In this document: piece by piece, positions 1 through 10,782 of the stretch
Layout of the letters: each line of letters begins with the position of its first letter
Numbering within the stretch: the stretch's first letter is position 1
Source: DASUPK01 sp963695805
Lineage (GTDB): Bacteria > Actinomycetota > Thermoleophilia > Solirubrobacterales > 70-9
Assembly (NCBI GenBank): GCA_963695805.1
Contig: CAVOHV010000003.1
Location: forward strand, 310,001-374,000
Direction of reading: 5' to 3'
DNA length: 64,000 nt
Notes under the pieces: generated by a model
What the model saw: only the letters and a program-made list of their open reading frames with translations
Told to the model about the DNA's origin: nothing
The model's database searches: none
Program-made: the position numbers and the translations under genes

Positions 1-258
1 GTCGATGTTCAGGTAGTAGTGGGCGTTGTCGTCGAACTTGTAGAAGTTCGGTCCGCCGGCAGGGTCCTCAAACGGCACCCAGTTCCCGACGATCGTCAAT
101 GCGCCGGGAGCGTCCTGCGCCGTGAAGGCGTAGGTGTCGGTGTCATCTCCCGTCGGATCGATCGAGGTCAGGGGCGCCTCTCGATGCGAGGAGCCAAAGC
201 TCAGCGGCACCGCGATCGCCAGCGCGGACAGCGCTGCGAACAGTGCGAGCTTCCTCAT
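1..258 (-). CDS. DUF4331 family secreted protein, N-terminal part (runs off the left edge)
   Basis: The first 86 codons read without a stop from an ATG preceded by a strong AAGGAGG ribosome site. The protein opens with a signal peptide (MRKLALFAALSALAIAV) and then SSHREAPLTSIDP, the hallmark start of DUF4331 proteins, followed by TDTYAF and the conserved NWVPFEDPAGGPNF stretch. Family members are exported proteins of unknown biochemical function, often about 450-550 residues, so most of this gene lies outside the window. Imperfect direct repeats sit about 115-165 bp upstream. Family call is firm; function is unknown. Confidence 0.85.
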   Translation of the reverse strand, partial: MRKLALFAALSALAIAVPLSFGSSHREAPLTSIDPTGDDTDTYAFTAQDAPGALTIVGNWVPFEDPAGGPNFYKFDDNAHYYLNID

Positions 259-371
259 TACGTCCTCCTTGCGGCGGTTGACTTTCCTTGTCAGCCGCGA
301 GCCGCCGCCGATCCGGCCCTCGGTCGTTGGATGCCTCTACGCCGCTCCGACCGGGGCGGATCAGAAAATCC

Positions 372-422
372 CTGCAAATACGCTACAAATGCGAATGGGC
401 TGCAAGTGCGAATCAGTTGCAG
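372..422. repeat. Imperfect tandem 17-bp direct repeats upstream of the DUF4331 gene
   Basis: Two full units (383-399 CTACAAATGCGAATGGG and 400-416 CTGCAAGTGCGAATCAG) match at 13 of 17 positions, with partial units before (372-382, CTGCAAATACG) and after (417-422, TTGCAG). They lie in the 218-bp gap between clpC and the leftward DUF4331 gene. Spacing and position suggest regulator binding sites, but this is inference. Confidence 0.45.
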
Positions 423-476
423 CGAGGAGAGTCAGGCACCAGGCCGCGCCCCGAGAGCACCGCTAAGGCTGGCGTC

Positions 477-3068
<2,592 letters not shown>

Positions 3069-3577
3069 TCAGTCGTTCTCTCGTCTGTCTATCAAGCAGT
3101 CCGGTTGGTCCTACGTTGCGATCGTTGAATTGGCTCTGGATTAAGTCGTATCGGTCGAGGGGTCAGGGGACGCAGACTCACCGGGGGTCCTATCCGTATC
3201 GGCTCCTGGCTGCCGATCTGTGATCTGACCTCCGGTTCTGTCGGGGGACGGCGAAGCCAAAGTATAGCCACGGCGGTTCGGCGGCCAGGCACGCTCCGTG
3301 CGGGGGGATCGAAGTCCCCCCAAGGTGCGGGAAGCACGTCCAACCACGCCCCCAGAGGGTGGCCGAAGACGTCGCCCTGGTGTGAGAAGAATCCGCCTGC
3401 CTCATCCAGGCGAAGCTTGCTCGGCGGCGGCCCTATCGACCACCGCCCAAGACCGCAGACTCGCACCGTGGAATCCCACTCGCCGAGAGTTGGTAGCGGC
3501 CCGTCTAGGGAACCGCACGGATCGGTACCGTCCCGCGCGTGGGAGCAGCGGATCGGCCACGGAGCTGGGGGCGGAAG
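3069..3577. other. Intergenic region upstream of clpC, with a hairpin and a possible -10 box
   Basis: No convincing gene is seen here; open frames across it lack family features. On the minus strand a TATACT hexamer (3266-3261) could be a -10 box for clpC with a leader near 190 nt, but no good -35 is visible. A perfect 7-bp hairpin (GGGGGGA, loop TCGAAG, TCCCCCC) spans 3302-3321. No CIRCE or HAIR element was found. Confidence 0.4.
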
Positions 3578-3850
3578 GTGACCGCCAACCCCTGGCTGGC
3601 GGTGGAGATCGTCATCGGCGTACTGCTCATCTGCGCCTGGATCGGCTGGGCAATCCACGTCTGGAGCGATCAAGGTTCCCGCCAGGGCATCGGCGTACTG
3701 ATCGTCTGGCCCGCGATCGTCGCCGCTCTGGCGGTGATCTCGATCCCATTCATTTGGGCGTTCCGGGTGATCCGGGCCGGCGCCCGCTCCGGCGATGAGC
3801 CGGACGCGGAACCCGAATCGGCCGACGCCGAGGCGCCCGAGACCGGTTAG
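3578..3850 (+). CDS. Small two-helix membrane protein of unknown function
   Basis: A 90-residue protein with two strongly hydrophobic helices, LAVEIVIGVLLICAWIGWAI and GVLIVWPAIVAALAVISIPF, and a charged acidic C-terminus (EPDAEPESADAEAPE). The GTG at 3578 is chosen because it places the first helix near the N-terminus; an in-frame GTG 13 codons earlier is possible. It converges on lysS and the two stop codons overlap (TTAG at 3847-3850). Not recognised beyond membrane topology. Confidence 0.55.
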   Translation: MTANPWLAVEIVIGVLLICAWIGWAIHVWSDQGSRQGIGVLIVWPAIVAALAVISIPFIWAFRVIRAGARSGDEPDAEPESADAEAPETG

Positions 3851-5319
3851 TTCCGCATCGCGGGGAAGAGCAGCACCTCACGCAGGCTCTTCGCCCCGGT
3901 CAGGATCATCACCAGGCGGTCGATGCCGAGGCCGACGCCACCCGTCGGGGGCATCCCCTGCTCCAGTGACTCGACGAAGACCTCGTCATACGGCTGGGTC
4001 TCCTCATCCCCCCGGGCCTGCTCCTCGGCCTGCGCCTCGAACCGGCGGCGCTGCTCGTCGGGATCGTTGAGCTCGCTGAAGGCGTTCGAGATCTCGATTC
4101 CTCCGACGAACGCCTCCCAGCGCTCCACCAGCCCCTGCTCGCCCCGGTGGCGCTTGGCGAACGGCGACAGTTCGACTGGATAGTCGACGACGAAGGTGGG
4201 CTGAATCAGGTTCGGCTCGACCTCCTTGGAGAGGAGACCGTCGACCAGCTTTCCCCAGCCCTCCTGCGGGTCGGGCTCCGTGCCCATTGCCTCGGCCAGC
4301 CGCTCGCGCGAGGGGTGCTCCATGACGTCGATTCCGGTTCGCTCCTTGATCGCATCCCGCAGGGTCACCCGCCGCCAAGGCGGCGACAGGTCGATGGTCT
4401 CGCCATCCCGCTCGATCTTCGTCGTGCCCAGGACCTCCTCGGCGACATCGGAGACGAGGCCCTCGAGCTCCTCGGCGACGTCGTTGTAGTCGGCGTAGGC
4501 CTCGTACCACTCGAGCATCGTGAACTCGGGGTTGTGCTTGTGCGAGATGCCCTCGTTGCGGAAGTCCTTGCCGAGCTCGTAGACCTTGTCGATTCCGCCA
4601 ACCACCAGGCGCTTCAGATAGAGCTCCGTCGCGATCCGCAGGTAGAGGTCGCGGTCGAGCGCGTTGTGGTGGGTGACGAATGGCCGGGCGAGCGCGCCCC
4701 CGTAGAGCGGCTGGAGCACGGGCGTCTCCACCTCCACGAAGCCGCGCGAGTCGAGCCAGCGGCGCACCGCGGAGATCGTCCGGGTCCGGGTGAGGAAGAG
4801 CTCTCGGGTTTCCTCATTCGCCATCAGGTCGAGCTCGCGGCGGCGGTAGCGGGTCTCCACGTCCTCGAGGCCGTGGAACTTCTCCGGCGGCGGGCGCAGG
4901 GACTTCGAGAGCAGCTCCCAGGCCTCGGCCCGGATGGTGAGCTCGCCGCGCTGGGATGCGAACACGGTCCCCTCGATGCCGACGATGTCCCCGACGTCCA
5001 GCGCGAGCAGGCCCTCATAGGCATCGCCGAGCTCATCGACGCGCGCCTGGACCTGGATCTGGCCGGTGCCGTCGATCAGGTCGAGGAAGGCGGACTTGCC
5101 GTGCTCGCGCTTCGCGATGAGGCGGCCTGCGACGCGATATCGGTCGCTCGTCTCCTCACCCGGCTCGATTCCTTCATGGGATTCGCGCACCGAGGCGACT
5201 TCGGTGCGATCCGGAAAGCCATAGGGGTACGGCTCGATTCCGGCCTCGCGCAGCCGTTCGAGCTTCGCCCGCCGCTCGGCGAGCAGGTCAGACGTCTCGC
5301 GGGGTGACTCCTCGCTCAC
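3847..5319 (-). CDS. lysS: Lysyl-tRNA synthetase, class II
   Basis: Charges tRNA-Lys with lysine in the cytoplasm. The 490-residue protein has an N-terminal OB-fold anticodon-binding domain (about 55-160, with RIMAKREHGKSAFL-like strand seen as LIAKREHGKSAFLDL) and a class II catalytic core with motif 2 (FRNEGISHKHNPEFTMLEWY, about 255-275) and motif 3 (GVGLGIDRLVMILTG, near 465). Length matches bacterial LysS. GTG start, 19 bp after the greA stop on the same strand, so greA-lysS is an operon, a pairing common in bacteria. Its stop overlaps that of the convergent membrane-protein gene. Confidence 0.96.
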   Translation of the reverse strand: MSEESPRETSDLLAERRAKLERLREAGIEPYPYGFPDRTEVASVRESHEGIEPGEETSDRYRVAGRLIAKREHGKSAFLDLIDGTGQIQVQARVDELGDAYEGLLALDVGDIVGIEGTVFASQRGELTIRAEAWELLSKSLRPPPEKFHGLEDVETRYRRRELDLMANEETRELFLTRTRTISAVRRWLDSRGFVEVETPVLQPLYGGALARPFVTHHNALDRDLYLRIATELYLKRLVVGGIDKVYELGKDFRNEGISHKHNPEFTMLEWYEAYADYNDVAEELEGLVSDVAEEVLGTTKIERDGETIDLSPPWRRVTLRDAIKERTGIDVMEHPSRERLAEAMGTEPDPQEGWGKLVDGLLSKEVEPNLIQPTFVVDYPVELSPFAKRHRGEQGLVERWEAFVGGIEISNAFSELNDPDEQRRRFEAQAEEQARGDEETQPYDEVFVESLEQGMPPTGGVGLGIDRLVMILTGAKSLREVLLFPAMRN

Positions 5320-5338
5320 GGCCGGAGCCTATTGCGAG

Positions 5339-5818
5339 CTAGGAAGTTTCGATCTTGGTGATCTTGAGCTTCTTCTTGGCGCCGCGCGGCGTCTCGACGG
5401 TCACGACCTCGTTCTTCTTGCTGCCGAGCAGCGCCTTGCCGATCGGCGACTCGTTCGAGAGCTTCTGCTCGGTCGGGTCGGCCTCCGCCGATCCGACGAT
5501 CTGGAACTTCTGCGACTTGCCGGACTTCTGGTCCTTCACGTGGACGACCGCGCCGACGCCAACGGTCTCTGTGTCGATGTGCTTGTTGTCGATCACTGCG
5601 GCGCGCCGCAGGCGGTCCTGGAGAGACGCGATCCGCTGCTCGAGCATCGCCTGCTCGTTCTTGGCGTCGTCGTACTCGGAGTTCTCCGCGATGTCCCCGA
5701 ACTCCCGCGCCTGCTTGATGCGGTCAGCGACCTCGCGGCGCTTGTCGTTCTCCAGGTACTCGAGCTCCTCCTTGAGCTTCTCGAGTCCCTCGGGGGTGAT
5801 CAATGTCTCGCGTGCCAA
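5339..5818 (-). CDS. greA: Transcription elongation factor GreA
   Basis: Binds the RNA polymerase secondary channel and stimulates cleavage of backtracked RNA. The 159-residue protein has the GreA N-terminal coiled coil (about 1-75, with GDIAENSEYDDAKNEQAMLE carrying the acidic tip residues) and the C-terminal FKBP-like domain (GVGAVVHVKDQKSG, SPIGKALLG). Start is TTG, with GAGGAG just upstream. First gene of the greA-lysS operon; the leader of about 120 nt contains two hairpins (5859-5882 and 5891-5919). Confidence 0.95.
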   Translation of the reverse strand: MARETLITPEGLEKLKEELEYLENDKRREVADRIKQAREFGDIAENSEYDDAKNEQAMLEQRIASLQDRLRRAAVIDNKHIDTETVGVGAVVHVKDQKSGKSQKFQIVGSAEADPTEQKLSNESPIGKALLGSKKNEVVTVETPRGAKKKLKITKIETS

Positions 5819-5939
5819 CTCTCCTCGATTCCTGATTCGTTTCCGGGGGTTTGCTTTACGCCGAAATGCCTGCTCTTCGGCGAAAAATGAGCCCGCACCG
5901 ACGCGATGGAAACGCGGGCCGGTCCGGGCGGAGCGGGCC

Positions 5940-5968
5940 AGTATAGCGCCGCCCCGAGAGGTGGTCGA
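5940..5968 (-). promoter_or_regulatory. Probable housekeeping promoter of greA-lysS
   Basis: On the minus strand, TCGACC (5968-5963) and TATACT (5945-5940) are separated by exactly 17 bp, close to the TTGACA/TATAAT consensus. It lies 122 bp upstream of the greA start and fires away from the hydrolase gene, which ends at 5980. Confidence 0.55.
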
Positions 5969-5979
5969 GGGCGTTTTTC

Positions 5980-6894
5980 TCAGGCGTTCAGCGCCTGCCG
6001 CAACGCGTCCGCGACGCGACCGGGATCCTCGATCTGCGGGTAATGGCCGAGGTCGTCATAGCGGGTCAGCGCGGCCGCCGGCCGCAGCTCCAAAACTGCG
6101 TCGAGAACCCGCTCCGTCGCCACCGGATCGAGCATTCCCCACGCCAGCGAGAGTGGCTTGGGCCAATCCGTCAGGGCGCCGTGCCAGCGCTCGGCGTGCC
6201 GGAAGCGCTCCTCCATGTAGCGAATCGTCTTGTGCGCGATGGTGCGACCTCCCCCAGCGCAGACGAGAGCCCACTGGTCCTTGGCTTCCTCGTCGGTGAG
6301 CGGATGGCCCTGCGAGAAGATGGAGCCGAACTGCTGGCGGAAGAAGCGCTCGCTCGAGAGCCGGGAGAAGAGCGGTCCGACGGCGCTGCGGAGGAGACGC
6401 TGGCCGAGCGTCGGACTGGCGGCATCCTGGATCATCGAGCCGTTCAGCAGGAGGGCGCCGGCGACCTCCATGTCGAGCGCGCCCTCGAGGTCGCGAGCCA
6501 TCAGCTCCGTCGCCACTGAGGTGCCCATGTCATGGGCGACGATGAAGACCTTTGTGCGAGGGCGCTCCGCAGCCGAAGGCGAGGAGTGACCCGTTTCATG
6601 TTGGCCGCGTCGCCGGACGAGCTCCTCGACCATGTCGGCCTGCCAGTGCAGGGTGTAATCGTGGTCCCGCGGCTTCTCGGTGAGCCCGAAGCCGAGAAAG
6701 TCCGGGGCCAGGACGGCATGTTCGGTTTCCAGGTCCAGGAGCGCTCGCCAGTCGTACGAGCTCGAAGGGAAGCCGTGCAGGAAGATCAGGAGCGGCTCGC
6801 TCCCCTCGTGCTCGAAGAGGTGGATGCGGTGACCGCCAACCTCCTCGTCCCTCCCGCGGTCGCGCCACGCCGCCACGCGGGCGGGAAGGTCCAT
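5980..6894 (-). CDS. Alpha/beta hydrolase (MEST/haloalkane-dehalogenase-like) with an in-frame repeat insertion
   Basis: A 304-residue alpha/beta-hydrolase. The oxyanion region is HGFPSSSYDW (near residue 40), followed by DFLGFGLTEKPRDHDYTL; the nucleophile elbow is AHDMG with Asp as nucleophile (near 120) and the catalytic His is in LGHYPQ (near 285). Asp at the elbow points to dehalogenase or epoxide-hydrolase chemistry rather than esterase. Between the alpha helix before the elbow and the elbow strand is an extra segment, HETGHSSPSAAERPRT, encoded exactly by a copy of the window's palindromic repeat (6554-6597). The frame survives. It starts 2 bp after the P-domain gene stop, so both are co-transcribed. 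Substrate unknown. Confidence 0.85.
   Translation of the reverse strand: MDLPARVAAWRDRGRDEEVGGHRIHLFEHEGSEPLLIFLHGFPSSSYDWRALLDLETEHAVLAPDFLGFGLTEKPRDHDYTLHWQADMVEELVRRRGQHETGHSSPSAAERPRTKVFIVAHDMGTSVATELMARDLEGALDMEVAGALLLNGSMIQDAASPTLGQRLLRSAVGPLFSRLSSERFFRQQFGSIFSQGHPLTDEEAKDQWALVCAGGGRTIAHKTIRYMEERFRHAERWHGALTDWPKPLSLAWGMLDPVATERVLDAVLELRPAAALTRYDDLGHYPQIEDPGRVADALRQALNA
6554..6597 (-). repeat. Palindromic repeat copy inside a coding sequence (long form)
   Basis: In minus orientation it begins AAACGGGTCACTCC, has the CCTTCGGC loop region and ends GGAGCGCCCTCGCAC, matching the long copies at 26282 and 36143. It sits in frame inside the alpha/beta hydrolase gene and encodes about 15 extra residues just before the nucleophile strand. 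Confidence 0.85.
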
Positions 6895-6896
6895 CC

Positions 6897-7583
6897 CTAC
6901 CGCCTCTTCTTTTTCTTCTTCGCCTTGTAGCGGTACGTGAAGCTCATTGAGAGGGCGTTGATCTGACCCACGTCCTGGGCCTGGACGTCCTGGACGACCA
7001 GAGTCCAGAAGCCGGCCGCCGGCCCGCCGACGAACGTGCTGAGGGGCTGTTCAGGCCTGAAGGCTCCTGTGATGGGCGTGTCGAGTCCGGTATTCCCCGG
7101 CGTGGTGATTGACGTCGAGAACCCGTCCCCGAAGTCCACCCGCGATCCCGCGCAATTCATCGCACCGGAGCCGTAACCATCGCCGCTGGGCGAAGGTTGA
7201 CGATCGCTGTCGAGATTGCTGCTCTGGTCGCGGTAGGTGGCGAGCGCCACCGCCCGGCCGCCCGGCGAAACCAGGAATAGAGCGAGGTCACTGACGTCCG
7301 TGTGCGCGATCCGCACGCCAACGGAATGGAATGCCGTCACCACACCGTCCTGTGGCCTGCCCTTGACCTTCGGCACCTTGACCGCCAGCGCGAAGGACGC
7401 GGCCGGATTGGGGGCCGTGCTGTCCACCGGACCGTCGGGGATGGCGACCGCCGTGCTCACGCATTCAATGAAGCTGGCCTCCTTCGTCTTCGCCGCTGCC
7501 TCCGCGGGCAGCCCGAGGAGCCAGAGCGAGACGCATCCCGCGCAGGCGAGGAACGCCAACTGAATGGAGCGCTTCTTGATCAT
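6897..7583 (-). CDS. Secreted protein with a proprotein-convertase P-domain-like fold
   Basis: A 228-residue exported protein with an N-terminal signal (residues 1-32, ending AEAAA). Residues about 45-215 look like a P-domain beta sandwich: VAIPDGPVDST, then DLALFLVSPGGRAVALA, a calcium-like DSDRQPSPSGDGYGSG loop, PLSTFVGGPAAGFWTLVVQD and the closing strand INALSMSFTY. The end is a run of basic residues (KAKKKKKRR). P-domains usually sit beside subtilisin proteases; here it stands alone. It overlaps an operon with the hydrolase downstream (2-bp gap). ATG start with AAGGGAA upstream. Role unknown; domain call is moderate. Confidence 0.7.
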   Translation of the reverse strand: MIKKRSIQLAFLACAGCVSLWLLGLPAEAAAKTKEASFIECVSTAVAIPDGPVDSTAPNPAASFALAVKVPKVKGRPQDGVVTAFHSVGVRIAHTDVSDLALFLVSPGGRAVALATYRDQSSNLDSDRQPSPSGDGYGSGAMNCAGSRVDFGDGFSTSITTPGNTGLDTPITGAFRPEQPLSTFVGGPAAGFWTLVVQDVQAQDVGQINALSMSFTYRYKAKKKKKRR

Positions 7584-7663
7584 GGAAATTTCCCTTCCCT
7601 GGCTCTTCCTTGAGCGCGCCCAGGATATCCGGCGCCGGTTCGGCCGAACAGAAGTTTGGACGA

Positions 7664-8656
7664 CTAGGCGGCCACCACTCTCGGGGGCCCGGCAAGGCCC
7701 CGGGCGAGGCGTCGAGCCTCGTCCACGTCCTCGCTCTGCTGGAGGGCGTCAGCGACCTCTTTATCTGCGCCAAGCCGTTCGAGGTACCAGGGGTAGAACT
7801 TGCGCAGATACCGGGCCGCTCGCTTCGGCCCGAGATGCTCCTCGGCCCTGTCGATCACCCAGAGCAGCTCGGCGATCACCTCGTCCGCCTCGGCATCCGC
7901 GCCGCGGCGGCCAGTCAGCTGCTCGAAGATCCAGGGGTTGCCGAGCGAGCCGCGGGCGATCATCACGGCGTCTGCGCCCGACGCCTCATAGGCGTGCACG
8001 GCATCCTCCGCCGTGTCGAGGCCGCCCGAAATGATCATCGGGACCTCGAGCCGCCCTGACAGCTCGCGCGCCAGGGCGTAATCGGGCTGACCCTTGTGAT
8101 GGGTGGCGGCCGACCGCGGGTGGAAGCCAATCGCGGAGACGCCCGCGTCCTCCACGAGCCGCAGCGCGAGATCAAATCCCTCCTGGCCGCCGGGGCGAAA
8201 TCCCGAGCGAAGCTTGACGGTGACCGGGATCCCGCCGCCCTCGCGGGCGGCCGAGGCAATCCGGACGGCGAGGTCGTGGTCGGTGAGCAGCGCCGCTCCG
8301 GCGCCGGTCTTGCAGACCTTGCGCACCGGACAGCCCATGTTGATGTCGATCAGGTCGGCGCCGGCCTCGGCGACGATCGCCGCGGCGGAGCGCATCACCT
8401 CGGGGTCCTGGCCGAACAGCTGGATCGAAACCGGGTGCTCCTCGGGATGGAGTCGAAGCAGCTCCCGGAGGGTGCGCTCGTTGCGGTAGTGGAGCCCGAA
8501 GCTCGAGACCATCTCCGAGACGGCCATCCCCGCTCCGTGCCGCCGCGCCTGAAGGCGCACGAACCAGTTGCCGATCCCGGCCAGGGGAGCGAGCAGAACG
8601 CGGTTTGCGATCTCGACCTCCCCGATGTGGAATGGGGATGTGATTGGCGGCTGCAC
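7664..8656 (-). CDS. dusB: tRNA-dihydrouridine synthase (DusB family)
   Basis: FMN-dependent reductase that makes dihydrouridine in tRNA. The 330-residue protein has the TIM-barrel start NRVLLAPLAGIGN, the catalytic-Cys motif DINMGCPVRKVCKTGAGAAL (near 105), the phosphate-binding VKLRSGF, the HPRSAATHHKG loop and GADAVMIARGSLGNPW near 240. The C-terminal helical tRNA-binding domain is present. GTG start, 10 bp after the coaX stop, so the two are probably one transcript. Confidence 0.93.
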   Translation of the reverse strand: MQPPITSPFHIGEVEIANRVLLAPLAGIGNWFVRLQARRHGAGMAVSEMVSSFGLHYRNERTLRELLRLHPEEHPVSIQLFGQDPEVMRSAAAIVAEAGADLIDINMGCPVRKVCKTGAGAALLTDHDLAVRIASAAREGGGIPVTVKLRSGFRPGGQEGFDLALRLVEDAGVSAIGFHPRSAATHHKGQPDYALARELSGRLEVPMIISGGLDTAEDAVHAYEASGADAVMIARGSLGNPWIFEQLTGRRGADAEADEVIAELLWVIDRAEEHLGPKRAARYLRKFYPWYLERLGADKEVADALQQSEDVDEARRLARGLAGPPRVVAA

Positions 8657-8666
8657 GCCTCGCAGG

Positions 8667-9437
8667 TTAGGTGTCCGTATTGCGGTCGTAGATCAGCCGT
8701 AGGCCTCGCAGTGTGAGCAACTCGTCGACCTCGTCGATCGTCTCGCAGAGCGGCGCAATCGTGTGCGCCAGACCGCCGGTGGCGATGAAGGTCGCCTTCT
8801 CCCCCAGCTCATCGTCCAGACGCCGATCGATTCCGTCGACCAGGCCAGCAAAGCCGTAGGCGAAACCCGACTGGATAGCCGCGGTGGTGTGCTTCCCGAT
8901 GGCCGCCTCGGGAGAGGAGAGGTCAACGCGCGGCAGTTTGGCCGCCCGCGCGGTGAGCGCCTCGAGCGAGACCTCGACCCCGGGGCCGATCACGCCTCCG
9001 AGATACTCGCCCGCTCCGGAGACCACGTCGAAGTTGGTCGAGGTGCCGAAGTCGACGGTGACGCAGGCCCCTTTCACCTTCGCGTGGGCCGCCACCGCGT
9101 TGACCAAACGGTCGGCGCCCAGCTCGTGCGGGTTGTCGACCAGGATCGGCATCCCCGTCTTGAGCGTGGGTCCGACGAGGAGGCATCGCTTCCCGGTATG
9201 CCGCTCGGTGAGCTCCTCGTACTCCGGGCCTAGCTGCGGGACCACTGTCGAGACGATCGCCCCGTCCAGCGACCCGAAGCTGAGCCCCTCGAGGGAGAGC
9301 AGGTCGGAGATCGTCGCCGCCAGCTCGTCGGCCGTGGCGCTGGGGGCGGTGGTCAGGCGCCAGTCCCGCGCCAGGTCCTCCCCATCGAAGGCCCCTAGGT
9401 GGGTCTGCGTATTGCCGACGTCGACCGCGAGCAGCAT
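8667..9437 (-). CDS. coaX: Type III pantothenate kinase
   Basis: Phosphorylates pantothenate, the first step of coenzyme A synthesis. With the ATG at 9437 the protein is 256 residues and starts MLLAVDVGNTQTH, the canonical phosphate-binding start of CoaX. Other signatures are HELGADRLVNAVAAH, the catalytic region VTVDFGTSTNFDVV, GGVIGPG and TGGLAHTI. An upstream in-frame ATG at 9461 would add 8 residues with no family support. Same strand as dusB; divergent from the GST-like gene. Confidence 0.93.
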   Translation of the reverse strand: MLLAVDVGNTQTHLGAFDGEDLARDWRLTTAPSATADELAATISDLLSLEGLSFGSLDGAIVSTVVPQLGPEYEELTERHTGKRCLLVGPTLKTGMPILVDNPHELGADRLVNAVAAHAKVKGACVTVDFGTSTNFDVVSGAGEYLGGVIGPGVEVSLEALTARAAKLPRVDLSSPEAAIGKHTTAAIQSGFAYGFAGLVDGIDRRLDDELGEKATFIATGGLAHTIAPLCETIDEVDELLTLRGLRLIYDRNTDT

Positions 9438-9474
9438 CGGCGGGATTATCCCGGCAGCCATAGGATGGCCCCCA

Positions 9475-10227
9475 ATGGCGGCGGCAAAGCTCTACGTGAT
9501 CCCGGGGTCGCACCCGTCCCGAACCGCGATGCTCATGCTGGATCGCAAGGGCATCCCGTACAAGCGGGTAGACCTGATGCCGGTGATCTCGAAGGGGATC
9601 CTGAAGACGCAGCGCTTCTCCGGGAACACGGTCCCGGCTCTGAAGCTCGGCGGCAGGCGGGTGCAGGGCTCGATGGAGATCGGGCGGGAGCTCGACCGGA
9701 TCCAGCCCGAGCCCGCTCTCTATCCCCCCGACCCGGAGCTCCGGACCAAGGTCGAGGAGGCGGAGGCCTGGGGCGATGAGTTCCAGGAGAAGCCGCGCCG
9801 CTTGAGTTGGTGGGCGTTCAAGAAGAATCGGGCGCCGATGGCGAGCTACTCGGAGGGCGCGCGCCTCGGTGTGCCCGTGAGGCTCGCGGTCAAGACCGGC
9901 GGCCCGCTCGTGGCGATCGCGGCGCGGGTGAACGGTTCCACAGACGCGAATGTGAGTGCCGATCTGTCCTCACTGCGCGCGGACCTCGACCGGATCGACG
10001 CCTGGATCGCGGACGGGGTGATTGGAGGACCGCAGCCGAACGCGGCCGATTACCAGATCGCTCCCAGCCTGCGGCTCCTGATGAGCTTCGACGACCTGCG
10101 GCCCTTCATCGAAGGAAGGCCCTGCGGCGAGATGGCGATGCGGGTCGTACCCGAGTTCCCCGGCCGGACACCGCAGATCGTCCCGGCGGACTGGCTCGCT
10201 GGGCTTGGTGCGAGGGTGCGCCGCTAG
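9475..10227 (+). CDS. Glutathione S-transferase-like protein
   Basis: A 250-residue protein with a thioredoxin-fold GST N-domain (KLYVIPGSHPSRTAMLML, then NTVPALKLGGRRVQGSMEIG, the cis-Pro and Ser-binding loops) and a helical C-domain (ALYPPDPELRTKVEEAE; RADLDRIDAWI; NAADYQIAPSL). Classical GST topology; the thiol cofactor in an actinobacterium may not be glutathione. The last codons, ARVRR and the TAG, are supplied by a palindromic repeat copy, so the native C-terminus may have been replaced. Convergent with folK. Confidence 0.8.
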   Translation: MAAAKLYVIPGSHPSRTAMLMLDRKGIPYKRVDLMPVISKGILKTQRFSGNTVPALKLGGRRVQGSMEIGRELDRIQPEPALYPPDPELRTKVEEAEAWGDEFQEKPRRLSWWAFKKNRAPMASYSEGARLGVPVRLAVKTGGPLVAIAARVNGSTDANVSADLSSLRADLDRIDAWIADGVIGGPQPNAADYQIAPSLRLLMSFDDLRPFIEGRPCGEMAMRVVPEFPGRTPQIVPADWLAGLGARVRR

Positions 10228-10240
10228 GCGCAACCCGTTT
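10209..10240 (-). repeat. Palindromic repeat copy (short form) at the GST-folK junction
   Basis: Minus orientation: AAACGGGTTGCGCC, loop TAG, GGCGCACCCTCGCA. The stem GCGCC/GGCGC is perfect. The copy overlaps the end of the GST-like gene; CTAG in the loop is its stop codon. Confidence 0.85.
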
Positions 10241-10242
10241 CT

Positions 10243-10743
10243 TCAGGGCGGCGGCGCCACCCTGTCCACGCGCTGGCCGGGTCCCAGGCCGTCGAGCGCT
10301 GCCTGCAGCTCGGTGCCGTCGGGCAGGCGGAGCTCCGGATCGAGCTCGAGCAGCGGCACGAGCACGAATCGCCTCGACGTGACCTCCCGGTGGGGAAGGG
10401 TGAGGCGGTCGGTATTCAGCTCGATCTCCCCGAGAAGCAGCACGTCGATGTCGATCGGGCGTGGACCGTGGCGGGGTCCGCCGAGGGCGCGCCCCTGCTC
10501 CGCCTCGATCGCCTTGCAGACGTCGAGCAGCTGCTCGGGCTCGAGAGACGTCCGGATCCGGACGGCCGCGTTCAGGAAATCAGGCTGGTCGAGGAACTCG
10601 CCGACCGGCTCCGTTTCATAGAGCGAGGAGACCGCCTCGACCCGTACCCCCGGCCGGTCCAGGTCCTGGATCGCCGCGCGGAGGTGGGACTCGCGGTCGC
10701 CGACATTCGAGCCGAGGCCGAGGTACCCGACCCGGGCCTTCAT
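10243..10743 (-). CDS. folK: 2-amino-4-hydroxy-6-hydroxymethyldihydropteridine diphosphokinase
   Basis: HPPK, transfers pyrophosphate from ATP to hydroxymethyl-dihydropterin in folate synthesis. The 166-residue protein starts MKARVGYLGLGSNVGDRE and has SLYETEPVGEFLDQPDFLN, the signature GPRPIDIDVLLLGE with the Mg-binding Asp pair, and LPHREVTSRRFVLVPL. ATG start. Downstream of folB on the same strand, separated from it by one repeat copy; folB-folK is the usual order. Confidence 0.95.
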   Translation of the reverse strand: MKARVGYLGLGSNVGDRESHLRAAIQDLDRPGVRVEAVSSLYETEPVGEFLDQPDFLNAAVRIRTSLEPEQLLDVCKAIEAEQGRALGGPRHGPRPIDIDVLLLGEIELNTDRLTLPHREVTSRRFVLVPLLELDPELRLPDGTELQAALDGLGPGQRVDRVAPPP

Positions 10744-10744
10744 T

Positions 10745-10782
10745 AAGCGGGTTGCGCTGGCGGGCGTCCTCGCATATCTAGA
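10745..10782 (+). repeat. Palindromic repeat copy between folB and folK (short form)
   Basis: Reads AAGCGGGTTGCGCTGG, CGGGCGTCCTCGCATA and ends TCTAGA. It fills the whole folB-folK gap; the CTA of its CTAGA end is the folB stop codon on the minus strand. Confidence 0.8.

Noticed and set aside
3092..3673. A minus-strand open frame upstream of clpC
   Set aside because: Low-complexity Pro/Arg-rich product without any motif; it runs through the likely clpC promoter and overlaps a better plus-strand membrane gene.
5859..5882. Hairpin CGCCGAA/TTCGGCG with A-run as a terminator
   Set aside because: It lies between the greA promoter and start; on the transcribed strand the run precedes the stem, so it is not a terminator.
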